A stretch of 7,615 bases of DNA from Cryptobacterium sp. CAG:338 (GTDB lineage: Bacteria; Actinomycetota; Coriobacteriia; Coriobacteriales; Eggerthellaceae). Location: contig FR896077.1 in the NCBI GenBank assembly GCA_000435475.1, positions 1,197 to 8,811 of the forward strand. The letters run 5' to 3'. Shown here piece by piece: positions 1 to 6,985 of the stretch. Both the position numbers and the translations under genes were made by a program. Within the stretch, counting starts at the first letter, position 1, and every line of letters begins with the position of its first letter. Under the pieces are notes generated by a model that saw nothing but the letters and a program-made list of their open reading frames with translations, was not told where the DNA came from and made no database searches.

Positions 1-1494
1 GAGGAGATCTCTAACCGAGTTGCTGGTAATCCCGACATGTTCGGTAATTACTACAACGAGCATGTTCGTTGGGAGCTGAACGGTCAAGAGGTTACCCCCG
101 AAACTGCCACCTTCTATAGATATGAGCAGGGTGGGACCATCACCCGTACCGAGGCGTTGCAGAACGCCGTCAACAGCTTCATTGATCAGGCTGCCACGCT
201 GAACGGCTCGATTGAGAACCAGGAAGATAAGATTCGCATTTCTATCGTCGTATTCGAAGACGGTGCGACAACCGAGAACGGGCTGACGGTTTGCGAAGGC
301 AACAATGTCAACACACTTAAGCGGACGGTAAGCAACTTGCGTGGGGACGGTGCGACCAACGCCGGTGCGGGTATGAGTAACGCAAACAACGTACTGAACG
401 GATCCGACCGTCTCAATGCGAACCAGGTTGTCATCTTCTTTACTGACGGCGTTCCTACTACTCAGAGCAACTTCTCCGAGAGCGTTGCAAACACAGCTGT
501 TGAGAATGCCCACGCAATCAAAAACCGTGGCGGCATGGTCTACTCCATCGGTATCTTCAACGGTGCTGATCCGAGCCAGACTGAACCTGACTGGAACCCC
601 AGTGAGACACGGCAGGCAAACGTCTTCATGAACGCGGTTTCGAGCAACTATCCGAACTCGAGTGCATGGGACAATCTCGGGGATCGAGCTCAGGGCGATC
701 CTGACTACTATAAGGCAACGAGCGACGCCAGCGAGCTTACCACCATCTTCGACGAGATTTTCGACGAAACGACCTCGAATATCGGTTCCGGCTCTCCCAT
801 CGAAGAGGTGACGACCGGCGGTGCTAACAACACCCCAGGCAACCTCGTCTTCACCGACCAGCTTGGTTCGTACATGGAAGTCACCGGTACGGGTGCTGGC
901 GCGGACAAGATGCAGATTGCCTACGGAGACCAGCTCATCACGAGCAATTCGCGCGACGAGGCAAGGAACGCGGCCGACAACGCGACCATCTACACCTATC
1001 ACTTCAGTGGAACGGTCGAAGGTAACGAGGTTTACCACGAGGCAAATCTCGCTGACTTCTCCGTTGTGGTGACCCATTACGATGACCCCGCCATGGGCGA
1101 TCAGGTGACGGTGACAATTCCGGCATCGCTCATCCCTATGCGCAACTACGATGTCAACACCGACAACAACACCATGACGGTGAGCGAGGCATACCCCGTT
1201 CGCCTGTTCTACGGGGTGAGCATCAAGGCTGATGTCCAAGCGGTGCTCGATGATCCGACGAGCGACCCCGAGCTGTACAGCGAGGTCGTCAAGGCCAACG
1301 CATCGGCTGACGGGCAGACGCTCGACTTCTACTCCAACGCTTACAACGGCGGCACGGACGGTGCTACCACTTCCACCTTCACGCCGAGCGACAGCAACCG
1401 CTTCTATTACTACACTGAGGACGAGCAGCTTTACCTCACGAGCAGCTTTCCCTCGATGAGGACTGCACTCGGCCTGCGACTCGTTACAACATAA
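1..1494 (+). CDS. VWA-domain surface protein, head portion (5' partial, prematurely stopped)
   Basis: This is the extracellular adhesive head of the broken surface protein. The frame is open from base 1, so the gene starts upstream; the ATG at 37 is internal. The first ~250 residues form a VWA domain. The helix following the metal site starts near 157 (TRTEALQNAV), the MIDAS Thr is at 355-357 (GATNAG), and the MIDAS Asp is at 445-447 in FFTDG. The DxSxS motif is not in the window and should lie shortly upstream, separated by an insertion of ~50 residues that the window enters midway. From about 780 to the break is a beta-rich linker resembling the domain that follows VWA in related proteins (possibly DUF7604, from memory). 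After the 17-bp duplication the last 18 residues (1438-1491) are out-of-frame nonsense ending at TAA. The product would lack stalk and wall anchor and would be released. VWA is confident; ligand unknown. Confidence 0.85.
   Translation, partial: EEISNRVAGNPDMFGNYYNEHVRWELNGQEVTPETATFYRYEQGGTITRTEALQNAVNSFIDQAATLNGSIENQEDKIRISIVVFEDGATTENGLTVCEGNNVNTLKRTVSNLRGDGATNAGAGMSNANNVLNGSDRLNANQVVIFFTDGVPTTQSNFSESVANTAVENAHAIKNRGGMVYSIGIFNGADPSQTEPDWNPSETRQANVFMNAVSSNYPNSSAWDNLGDRAQGDPDYYKATSDASELTTIFDEIFDETTSNIGSGSPIEEVTTGGANNTPGNLVFTDQLGSYMEVTGTGAGADKMQIAYGDQLITSNSRDEARNAADNATIYTYHFSGTVEGNEVYHEANLADFSVVVTHYDDPAMGDQVTVTIPASLIPMRNYDVNTDNNTMTVSEAYPVRLFYGVSIKADVQAVLDDPTSDPELYSEVVKANASADGQTLDFYSNAYNGGTDGATTSTFTPSDSNRFYYYTEDEQLYLTSSFPSMRTALGLRLVTT
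1421..1454 (+). repeat. 17-bp imperfect tandem duplication causing the frameshift
   Basis: Copy 1 is 1421-1437 (acgagcagctttacctc) and copy 2 is 1438-1454 (acgagcagctttccctc). They match at 16 of 17 bases, differing at 1433 (a) versus 1450 (c). Seventeen is not a multiple of three, so the extra copy shifts the downstream frame by -1. With one copy removed the protein reads through as EDEQLYL then DEDCTRPATRYN, which continues the linker domain. The break is therefore accounted for exactly by this duplication. Confidence 0.93.
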
Positions 1495-4400
1495 ACGACA
1501 ACAGCGGGACCCTGTACTACCAGGACACCTATTGGCAGCAGGGCGAAAACGGTGCTGCCTCTCAGGAGACAGAGCATATTGGGATCAACGTAAGCGGTTC
1601 CGACCTGACGTTTGTTCGCTACGACGGTAGCGGCAATGCGTACATTCCTTCCGGTACGCAGCGTCTCGATCGCCCCAACACGCTGACGTCGGTCAAGAAT
1701 CCCAACAATACCGAGACGGCGACGAACGTGCTTCATCCCGAATGGTCTGGCAATAACGTGACTCAGAACCTGGGCAACAACGGCAAGATGTCGTTCGAGC
1801 TGCCCGGCGACCTCGTGATCACCAAGAACATCGATTGGGGCAACGCGTCCGACCAAACCAAGGAGAACCAGAAGAACTTTACCTTCCAGGTGAACCTCAA
1901 CGGTGATGAGCCGCTTGACGGCAACTTTGCGTACGAAGTGTACGGCAGCGGTGAGGATCCGGTGTCGAACGGTGCGATTGCTGATAACGGAACGGTGACC
2001 ATCGAGGCTGGCCAGCGCGTCGTGATCACAGGGCTGCCTGCGGGCACCACCTACACCGTGACCGAGCAGGGAGCCAACTCCAACGGCTTCACCACCACGG
2101 ACAACTCTGTGGGTGACGGTGCCAATACCGCCGACGGTGTAGTCGATGGCATGATTGTCGGCGGATCGCAGCAGAGTGCAACGTTCACCAACACCTATAA
2201 CGCATCCACCCCGGTTAACCTGAGTGCCAATACTACGTTGAGCGTTCAGAAGGTGCTCGACGGTCGTGACTGGCGCGACGATGATAGCTTCACGTTCAAC
2301 CTGTCTCCGGTCCAGAGTGCACCTGCATCTTCCAAGGCTGAGGTTGTGATTACCGATGCCACAGGCAACAACCATACGGATTCCTTCGGTGACATCACGT
2401 TTACCGCGATGGGCGAGTATCGCTATACCATCACCGAGGCAAACGACGACAGTCCTATCGTGGGCATCGATTACTCCGCCGCGGTGTACCGCGTGACTGT
2501 CAACGTGGTTGACGGCGGAAATGGCAAGCTCGCCATCGGCAACGTTTCTATCGAGCAGCTGCAGGATGACGAGGGCGCTGAAAGCACTGACAGCACGTCG
2601 GGAGTTCAGGGCAGTACGGTGACCTTCACCAACCGTTATTTGTCTGATCAGGGATCGACTACCATTGACGGTACGAAGGTGTATGACGACACCACGGGCG
2701 GCAATAACATTGATGCTAGCAAGTTCACCTTCCGCCTTGAGGCACTGGGTGGCTATGACACGGGTAACAAGCCCGGAGACGGCAGCTACACCTATGCCGC
2801 TGGCGAGACTCCTATGCCCGCTGGTGCTCAGAACAAGGCCATCACGACTGGTAACAGCGGCAATGAGTTCCACTTCCCGACCATCTATTTTGATGGCGAC
2901 GATGTGGGCCGAACTTATGAGTACAAGGTGACCGAGGTCGCCGGCAACGAGCAGGGTATGGGGTACGATGATACTGAGTACACGCTGCTCATTACGGTGA
3001 CCGAGGAGCATGACGGTCAGGGCGACGAGGCTCATGCGCACATCGTTGCCACGCCGAGCATCACGCCTACGGATCTGAAGTTTACGAATACTTACGATCC
3101 GGCTGATGCGACGCTGACCGGTGGCGACGCCATCCACGGCACTAAGGTCCTTAACGGTCGTTCCATGAACGAGGGTGAGACCTTCTACTTCCAGCTCACC
3201 CAGACGGGTGGCACCAAGGTGCTCGATGCGCCTGAGATCGCTACGGTTTCCGCTGCCGACGGAGACATGAACTTCAACTTCAGCGACATGACCTTCTCGC
3301 AGACAGGTGATTACACCTTCACCGTCAACGAGGTCGCTGATGCTAATGGTGCCGAGACCACCGATGGCAATGGGCTGGTCTACAGCCAGAACCTTTGCAC
3401 CGTGACAGTCCATGTGGACGATAACGAAGACGGTACGCTTTCGGCGACCGTTGAGTACAGCAACTCGGTTGGCACTGACAACAGTCAGGCTGTGTTCACC
3501 AACACCTACGCCGCCTCGATGGACTACGGCGACAAGGGCGGTATCGTGGTGACCAAGCAGCTGCTTGACCGCAACATGGCTGTTGGTGACTTCGACTTCA
3601 TCATTACTGGCGAGGGTGACGCTGCCGACCTGATCGGCAGCTCCGACCAGAGCTTCGAAAACGCCCAGGGCGCTTTTGCCGGTGGAACGGTCAGCATGTC
3701 CAAGCTGCAGGGTCTGACGTTCGATCAGGATGACGCGGGCAAGACTTATATCTTCACCGTAGACGAGGTTGACCCTGCTGCCGACGATGCGATCCCTGGC
3801 GTGGTCTATGACAAGAGCCAGTACCGTGTCGAGATTGAGGTCGTTGACAACGGCGACGGAAGCATGCACACCGTGACCACGGTAACCCGCATCATGAGCG
3901 CGACCGGTGGTTCTGACAACGCAGTTGTTGTCGATCATGCCAACTCCGATAGTGGGGACTACGCTGTACCGACCTTCGGTTTCGTGAACGACTACAACCC
4001 CAACCCGGCGGTGATCGGCGGTGACGCAGACACAGCGTTGCAGGTTACCAAGACCGTGACCGGAGCCCCGTCTCCTGACGGCGTTGGGTACAACTTCACG
4101 CTGACGGCGCAGGATACCGCAGAAGGGCCGATTGCGAACATCGGTGGCCTTGATGGGAGCAACCAACTGACCGTCAGCACTTCGGGCGTCATCAATGCGG
4201 GCGAGTCGCAGACGGTCTCGTTTGGCCAGCTGACCTTCAGCGCTCCGGGAACTTACACCTTTACGGTACAGGAGGATGCTCCCGCCGAGGATGCCGGTTG
4301 GACCTATGACACCACGCCCAAGACCGTATGCGTGGTTGTCACCGACCGTAACTCGGAGGGCCAATACGACGGTAATCTGTACATCCAGAATGTTACGGGC

Positions 4401-6806
4401 AGCCCTGTTGCAGTGACCAACAGCTACGAGCCCGGTTCCGTGACAGTCGGAGAGGGCGATGTTGCTCCCATCACGGTTCAGAAGACTGTGTCGGGTAGCG
4501 ACACGCAGGCCGATTTCTCCTTCCAGCTGGTTGCGGTCGACCCGGCAAACGATAAGTGGGACAACGTGGAAGTCGTTGACCAGGGATATGACGGCAGCTC
4601 GTCGATCACCGAAGATTTCAGCGACGGCGACGTTAAGACGGCGACGTTTGGCGGTATCAGGTTCAACGCTGCTGGCGAATACCAGTTCAAGATTGTTGAG
4701 AATGACACCGATAAGGCGCCTGGTGGCTGGACATATGACAAGCATGAGGCTACTGTGACGGTTACGGTGACCGACCAAGACTTCGACGGTCAGCTCGACG
4801 CTACGGTGACGTACGACAACACAGGCGCCACCACGGATGCGGATAAGGCCGTTGACAACGCCGCTGCGTTCACCAACTCCTACAGCACGAGCAGCACGGA
4901 TGCGGACACCGGCTCTGCCGAGGCGAAGCTGACCAAGGTGCTCGAAGGCAAGGTGTGGGACGGCGACAGCTTCACGTTCGAAATTAAACCTGAGAGCAAC
5001 ACCGCTGGCATCGAGACAGCCGACATGCCCATGCCGAATGACGATGCGGATGGTGACGGCAGCAACAACACGGTGACCGTGAACGCTCCGACGGAAGAGG
5101 ACGGCAAGACCGCCATCTTCTCCTTCGGCAGCATCACCTTCGACACTCCGGGCACCTACGTCTATAAGGTGACCGAGGTTGCGGGTGGCAACGCCGGCAT
5201 AGACTACTCCAGCAACAAGGCGACCATCACCATCGAGGTGGTAGACAACCACCAGGGCGCTCTCGTTGCCACTGTGGGTATTGAAAATAACGTGTTCACC
5301 AACACCTACGCCAGTGAACTTGACTACGCTGCGGGCGGCGGCCTCGAGATCATCAAGACATTCGAGAACGCTGACATGCGCGAATTTAACTTCACGGTAA
5401 CGCCGAAGAACGAGGCCTCTGCCGATAAGCTGGGTATTGACATGGCAGGTGAGACCTTCACCACTAAGTCGGACGCAACTATCGGAGATGACGATGCGTC
5501 CCATGCGGAGATCATGGTGATCGACGCTGGCACAGAAGCGAAGTTCACGCAGGACGACGCTGATGATACCTATACCTACACGGTACAGGAGACCAAGGGC
5601 GATGATGCCAGCGTGACTTACGATGGTACGGTCTACACCGTGACCATTACCACCGTTGACGATGGTCTGGGCGGCATCAAGGTAACTACGACGGTAACCA
5701 ATGGTGCTGACTATAAGCAGACTTACGTTTACGATAACGATGCTGAGACTGAGAACCAGACGGCTGTGGTTCCGTTCACCAACACCTACAAGGCTGAGGG
5801 GCAGTTGGGCGGCAACGGTGCCGTGAGCATCAACGCCACCAAGACGCTCACCAACCGCCCTATGGTCGACGGTGAGTTTAAGTTCAACGTGATCAACGCC
5901 GCCGATGACAGCAACACGGTGGTTGCCACCGGCACCAACGATGCTAACGGCACCATCAACTTCAGCGCTATCAACTACAGCATCGATCAGATGCTTAAGG
6001 ACGTGGACAACGGCCTGGCAACACCGAGCCTCGTAGAGGGCAAGGACACCTTCACCTATACCTATAAGGTGACGGAGGATACTGCCAACCTGGACGATGG
6101 CGTGAGCGCAATCGACACCGCAGGCTTCCAGATCACCGTAACGGTGACCGATAACGGCGACGGCACGCTCAAGGTTGAGTGGAGCTTTACCGACGCACAG
6201 GGTAACCCACTTGGAGAGAATGCAAGCATCACCTTCAACAACACCTACACCGCTCAACCCACCAGCGTTTCGCTTGGTACCGGTAAGCTGATTGAGGGTC
6301 GTGCTCTTGCGGCAGGTGAATTTACCTTCAAGCTGGCAGACGCTGATGGTAACGAAATAAGCACTGCTACCAATGAAGAAAACGGCGCCGTAACGTTCGA
6401 CACCATCACCTACGACACGCCTGGTGATTACACGTACACCATCACTGAGGTTGCTCCGCAAGATACCGATCCCTTCACGGACGGCATCCAGAACAATGGT
6501 GTGACCTACGATGAGTCGGTATATAACGCAACCGTAAAGGTTACCGACAACGGTAAGGGCAATTTGACTGCTCAGATTAGTTACAGCACTGAAGATGGCA
6601 CGGCTCCACTCTTCGTTAACACCTATACGCCTCCTGCCGAACCTGAGCAGGGCACCGATGATGGCGGCTTGTTCGGCATGGCAAAGACAGGCGACTTTAT
6701 GGGCGGCATGATGGCAGTAATTGCTGCGGTGATTGCTGCAGCAGCTGGCGGTGCAGCGTATGCGGTACGCAAGATGCGTCGTCCTCGCGGGCGTCACGCA
6801 CGCTAA
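1455..6806 (+). CDS. Isopeptide-domain stalk and wall anchor of the same surface protein (frame-disconnected 3' part)
   Basis: This part encodes the stalk and anchor. From 1455 to ~1810 it completes the linker domain, ending in a VTQNLGNNGKMSF segment just before the first stalk domain. A SpaA/Cna-B-like domain follows (1812-2201), then ten Spy0128/FctA-like domains (about 2235-6635), then a short D/G/E/Q linker and a sorting-like tail. Each FctA-like domain shows an N-terminal Lys (VxK or GTK), a central Glu (YxVTE or FTVxE) and a C-terminal Asn (FTNTY or variant), the triad that forms intramolecular Lys-Asn isopeptide bonds in Spy0128. Translation from GTG 1728 or ATG 1788 is formally possible, but neither has a convincing ribosome binding site and both lack a signal peptide. 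I therefore treat this as the severed 3' part of the gene. The frame uses no TTA, CTA or TCA codon from 1434 to the stop. Confidence 0.85.
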   Translation, partial: DEDCTRPATRYNINDNSGTLYYQDTYWQQGENGAASQETEHIGINVSGSDLTFVRYDGSGNAYIPSGTQRLDRPNTLTSVKNPNNTETATNVLHPEWSGNNVTQNLGNNGKMSFELPGDLVITKNIDWGNASDQTKENQKNFTFQVNLNGDEPLDGNFAYEVYGSGEDPVSNGAIADNGTVTIEAGQRVVITGLPAGTTYTVTEQGANSNGFTTTDNSVGDGANTADGVVDGMIVGGSQQSATFTNTYNASTPVNLSANTTLSVQKVLDGRDWRDDDSFTFNLSPVQSAPASSKAEVVITDATGNNHTDSFGDITFTAMGEYRYTITEANDDSPIVGIDYSAAVYRVTVNVVDGGNGKLAIGNVSIEQLQDDEGAESTDSTSGVQGSTVTFTNRYLSDQGSTTIDGTKVYDDTTGGNNIDASKFTFRLEALGGYDTGNKPGDGSYTYAAGETPMPAGAQNKAITTGNSGNEFHFPTIYFDGDDVGRTYEYKVTEVAGNEQGMGYDDTEYTLLITVTEEHDGQGDEAHAHIVATPSITPTDLKFTNTYDPADATLTGGDAIHGTKVLNGRSMNEGETFYFQLTQTGGTKVLDAPEIATVSAADGDMNFNFSDMTFSQTGDYTFTVNEVADANGAETTDGNGLVYSQNLCTVTVHVDDNEDGTLSATVEYSNSVGTDNSQAVFTNTYAASMDYGDKGGIVVTKQLLDRNMAVGDFDFIITGEGDAADLIGSSDQSFENAQGAFAGGTVSMSKLQGLTFDQDDAGKTYIFTVDEVDPAADDAIPGVVYDKSQYRVEIEVVDNGDGSMHTVTTVTRIMSATGGSDNAVVVDHANSDSGDYAVPTFGFVNDYNPNPAVIGGDADTALQVTKTVTGAPSPDGVGYNFTLTAQDTAEGPIANIGGLDGSNQLTVSTSGVINAGESQTVSFGQLTFSAPGTYTFTVQEDAPAEDAGWTYDTTPKTVCVVVTDRNSEGQYDGNLYIQNVTGSPVAVTNSYEPGSVTVGEGDVAPITVQKTVSGSDTQADFSFQLVAVDPANDKWDNVEVVDQGYDGSSSITEDFSDGDVKTATFGGIRFNAAGEYQFKIVENDTDKAPGGWTYDKHEATVTVTVTDQDFDGQLDATVTYDNTGATTDADKAVDNAAAFTNSYSTSSTDADTGSAEAKLTKVLEGKVWDGDSFTFEIKPESNTAGIETADMPMPNDDADGDGSNNTVTVNAPTEEDGKTAIFSFGSITFDTPGTYVYKVTEVAGGNAGIDYSSNKATITIEVVDNHQGALVATVGIENNVFTNTYASELDYAAGGGLEIIKTFENADMREFNFTVTPKNEASADKLGIDMAGETFTTKSDATIGDDDASHAEIMVIDAGTEAKFTQDDADDTYTYTVQETKGDDASVTYDGTVYTVTITTVDDGLGGIKVTTTVTNGADYKQTYVYDNDAETENQTAVVPFTNTYKAEGQLGGNGAVSINATKTLTNRPMVDGEFKFNVINAADDSNTVVATGTNDANGTINFSAINYSIDQMLKDVDNGLATPSLVEGKDTFTYTYKVTEDTANLDDGVSAIDTAGFQITVTVTDNGDGTLKVEWSFTDAQGNPLGENASITFNNTYTAQPTSVSLGTGKLIEGRALAAGEFTFKLADADGNEISTATNEENGAVTFDTITYDTPGDYTYTITEVAPQDTDPFTDGIQNNGVTYDESVYNATVKVTDNGKGNLTAQISYSTEDGTAPLFVNTYTPPAEPEQGTDDGGLFGMAKTGDFMGGMMAVIAAVIAAAAGGAAYAVRKMRRPRGRHAR
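1812..2201 (+). other. SpaA/Cna-B-like domain at the base of the head (protein domain 1 of stalk)
   Basis: The domain starts LVITKNIDWG, contains a GLPAGTTYTVTEQG core and ends FTNTYN. This pattern is typical of Cna-B/SpaA-related domains (DUF7601-like, from memory). The likely isopeptide triad is Lys 1824-1826, Glu 2064-2066 and Asn 2190-2192. The GLPAGT-TYTVTE core distinguishes it from the ten FctA-like domains that follow. Confidence 0.7.
2235..6635 (+). repeat. Array of ten Spy0128/FctA-like isopeptide domains
   Basis: These are divergent protein-level tandem repeats. Codon starts for the Lys / Glu / Asn triads are: D2 2250/2436/2631; D3 2676/2934/3087; D4 3144/3330/3501; D5 3555/3765/3987; D6 4050/4272/4419; D7 4482/4698/4875; D8 4935/5175/5301; D9 5355/5589/5781; D10 5841/6075/6240; D11 6285/6447/6618. 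Lys-to-Asn spacing is 111-144 residues, comparable to the two domains of streptococcal Spy0128. All ten triads are intact. A 15-base string, ttcaccaacacctac, recurs exactly at 3495, 5295 and 5775, always encoding the FTNTY strand. Otherwise the copies are diverged at the DNA level, so the array is old. Function by family: intramolecular covalent cross-links giving a stiff, protease-resistant stalk. Confidence 0.88.
6636..6803 (+). other. Sortase-type C-terminal sorting signal with atypical motif (MAKTGD)
   Basis: After the last domain comes a PPAEPEQGTDDGG linker, then GLFGMAKTGDF, a hydrophobic segment of ~23 residues (from about 6699, MGGMMAVIAAVIAAAAGG and on) and a strongly basic tail RKMRRPRGRHAR. 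This is the motif, membrane segment and positive tail layout of a cell-wall sorting signal. The pentapeptide at 6678-6692 is M-A-K-T-G, so the Leu and Pro of LPXTG are replaced while TGD is kept. Wall anchoring by sortase is inferred. Confidence 0.8.
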
Positions 6807-6815
6807 ACAATAAAA

Positions 6816-6867
6816 GGTCTGGCTTCGGGGCTTAAAACGCAAAGCAGACAATGCTTCGAAGCCAACC
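6816..6867. other. Inverted repeat just after the stalk gene
   Basis: The arms TGGCTTCG (6820-6827) and CGAAGCCA (6857-6864) are perfect complements. They can be extended outward by GGT/ACC around one bulged base. The loop is 29 nt and no T-run follows, so it is a poor intrinsic terminator by itself. It may be part of the 3' untranslated structure. Confidence 0.45.
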
Positions 6868-6874
6868 AGTTATC

Positions 6875-6912
6875 AAAACCTTAAGGCCTTCTAGGAAGCG
6901 CGGGAAGGTTTT
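6875..6912. other. Second inverted repeat in the intergenic region
   Basis: The arms AAAACCTT (6875-6882) and AAGGTTTT (6905-6912) are complementary over 8 bp with a 22-nt loop. The 3' arm ends in TTTT, so a weak terminator role on the + strand is possible. The left arm read on the other strand also ends in TTTT, so bidirectional action is conceivable. Confidence 0.4.
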
Positions 6913-6917
6913 AGGTT

Positions 6918-6960
6918 CGAGGGAGTTCGAGACAAAAGCGCTCGGGCTCCCTCGCTGTTT
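6918..6960 (+). terminator. Probable intrinsic terminator of the surface-protein gene
   Basis: A 14-bp stem forms between 6918-6931 (CGAGGGAGTTCGAG) and 6941-6954 (CTCGGGCTCCCTCG), all Watson-Crick except two adjacent U-G pairs. The loop is 9 nt (6932-6940). The stem is followed by CTGTTT, a short imperfect T-tract. It lies 111 bases after the stop of the stalk gene and 31 bases before the next start codon, so it would insulate the two genes. Confidence 0.7.
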
Positions 6961-6971
6961 AACGAAATCGT

Positions 6972-6977
6972 GAGGGG
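6972..6977 (+). promoter_or_regulatory. Ribosome binding site for the helix-turn-helix gene
   Basis: GAGGGG ends 8 bases before the ATG at 6986. It is a reasonable Shine-Dalgarno match and supports that start. I see no convincing -35/-10 promoter between the terminator stem and this site. Confidence 0.6.
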
Positions 6978-6985
6978 ATTACGTT

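Larger units (their letters stand above)
1..6806 (+). pseudogene. Giant VWA / isopeptide-repeat surface protein gene, 5' partial, frame-disrupted
   Basis: This is the composite view of the whole locus. Frame 1 is open from the first base to the stop at 1492-1494, and the frame starting at positions divisible by 3 is open from 1419 to the stop at 6804-6806. The two are parts of one gene. Deleting either copy of the 17-bp duplication at 1421-1454 joins codon 1435-1437 (Leu) to codon 1455-1457 (Asp) and gives one frame of 2262 codons in the window. The joined order is VWA head, linker, one SpaA/Cna-B-like domain, ten Spy0128/FctA-like domains, then a sorting-signal-like tail. That order is typical of large wall-anchored adhesins of Coriobacteriia. 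The start codon, signal peptide and first MIDAS motif are upstream. The frameshift could be real, phase-variable or a sequencing error; the sequence alone cannot decide. Confidence 0.85.

Noticed and set aside
1441..1460. Programmed -1 frameshifting at the TTTCCC run
   Set aside because: The heptamer TTTCCCT is in the wrong phase: the zero-frame codons are TTT CCC, not TTC CCT, and I see no adjacent pseudoknot. The 17-bp duplication accounts for the shift fully.
2184..6245. Recurring FTNTY-coding DNA as a CRISPR or direct-repeat array
   Set aside because: The recurrences are coding strands of homologous protein domains at spacings of hundreds of bases, not short regular repeats with unique spacers.
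1728..6806. An independent gene starting at GTG 1728 (or ATG 1788)
   Set aside because: The frame is already open and in-domain upstream of these codons. There is no good ribosome binding site and no signal peptide, so a secreted stalk could not be made from here.
1431..6851. A 1806-codon open frame on the minus strand, antisense to the stalk
   Set aside because: It lies in exact codon register with the stalk gene. Minus-strand stops there correspond to sense TTA, CTA and TCA, which the stalk does not use. The sense strand carries a clear domain array, while the antisense product shows no recognisable fold or ribosome binding site.
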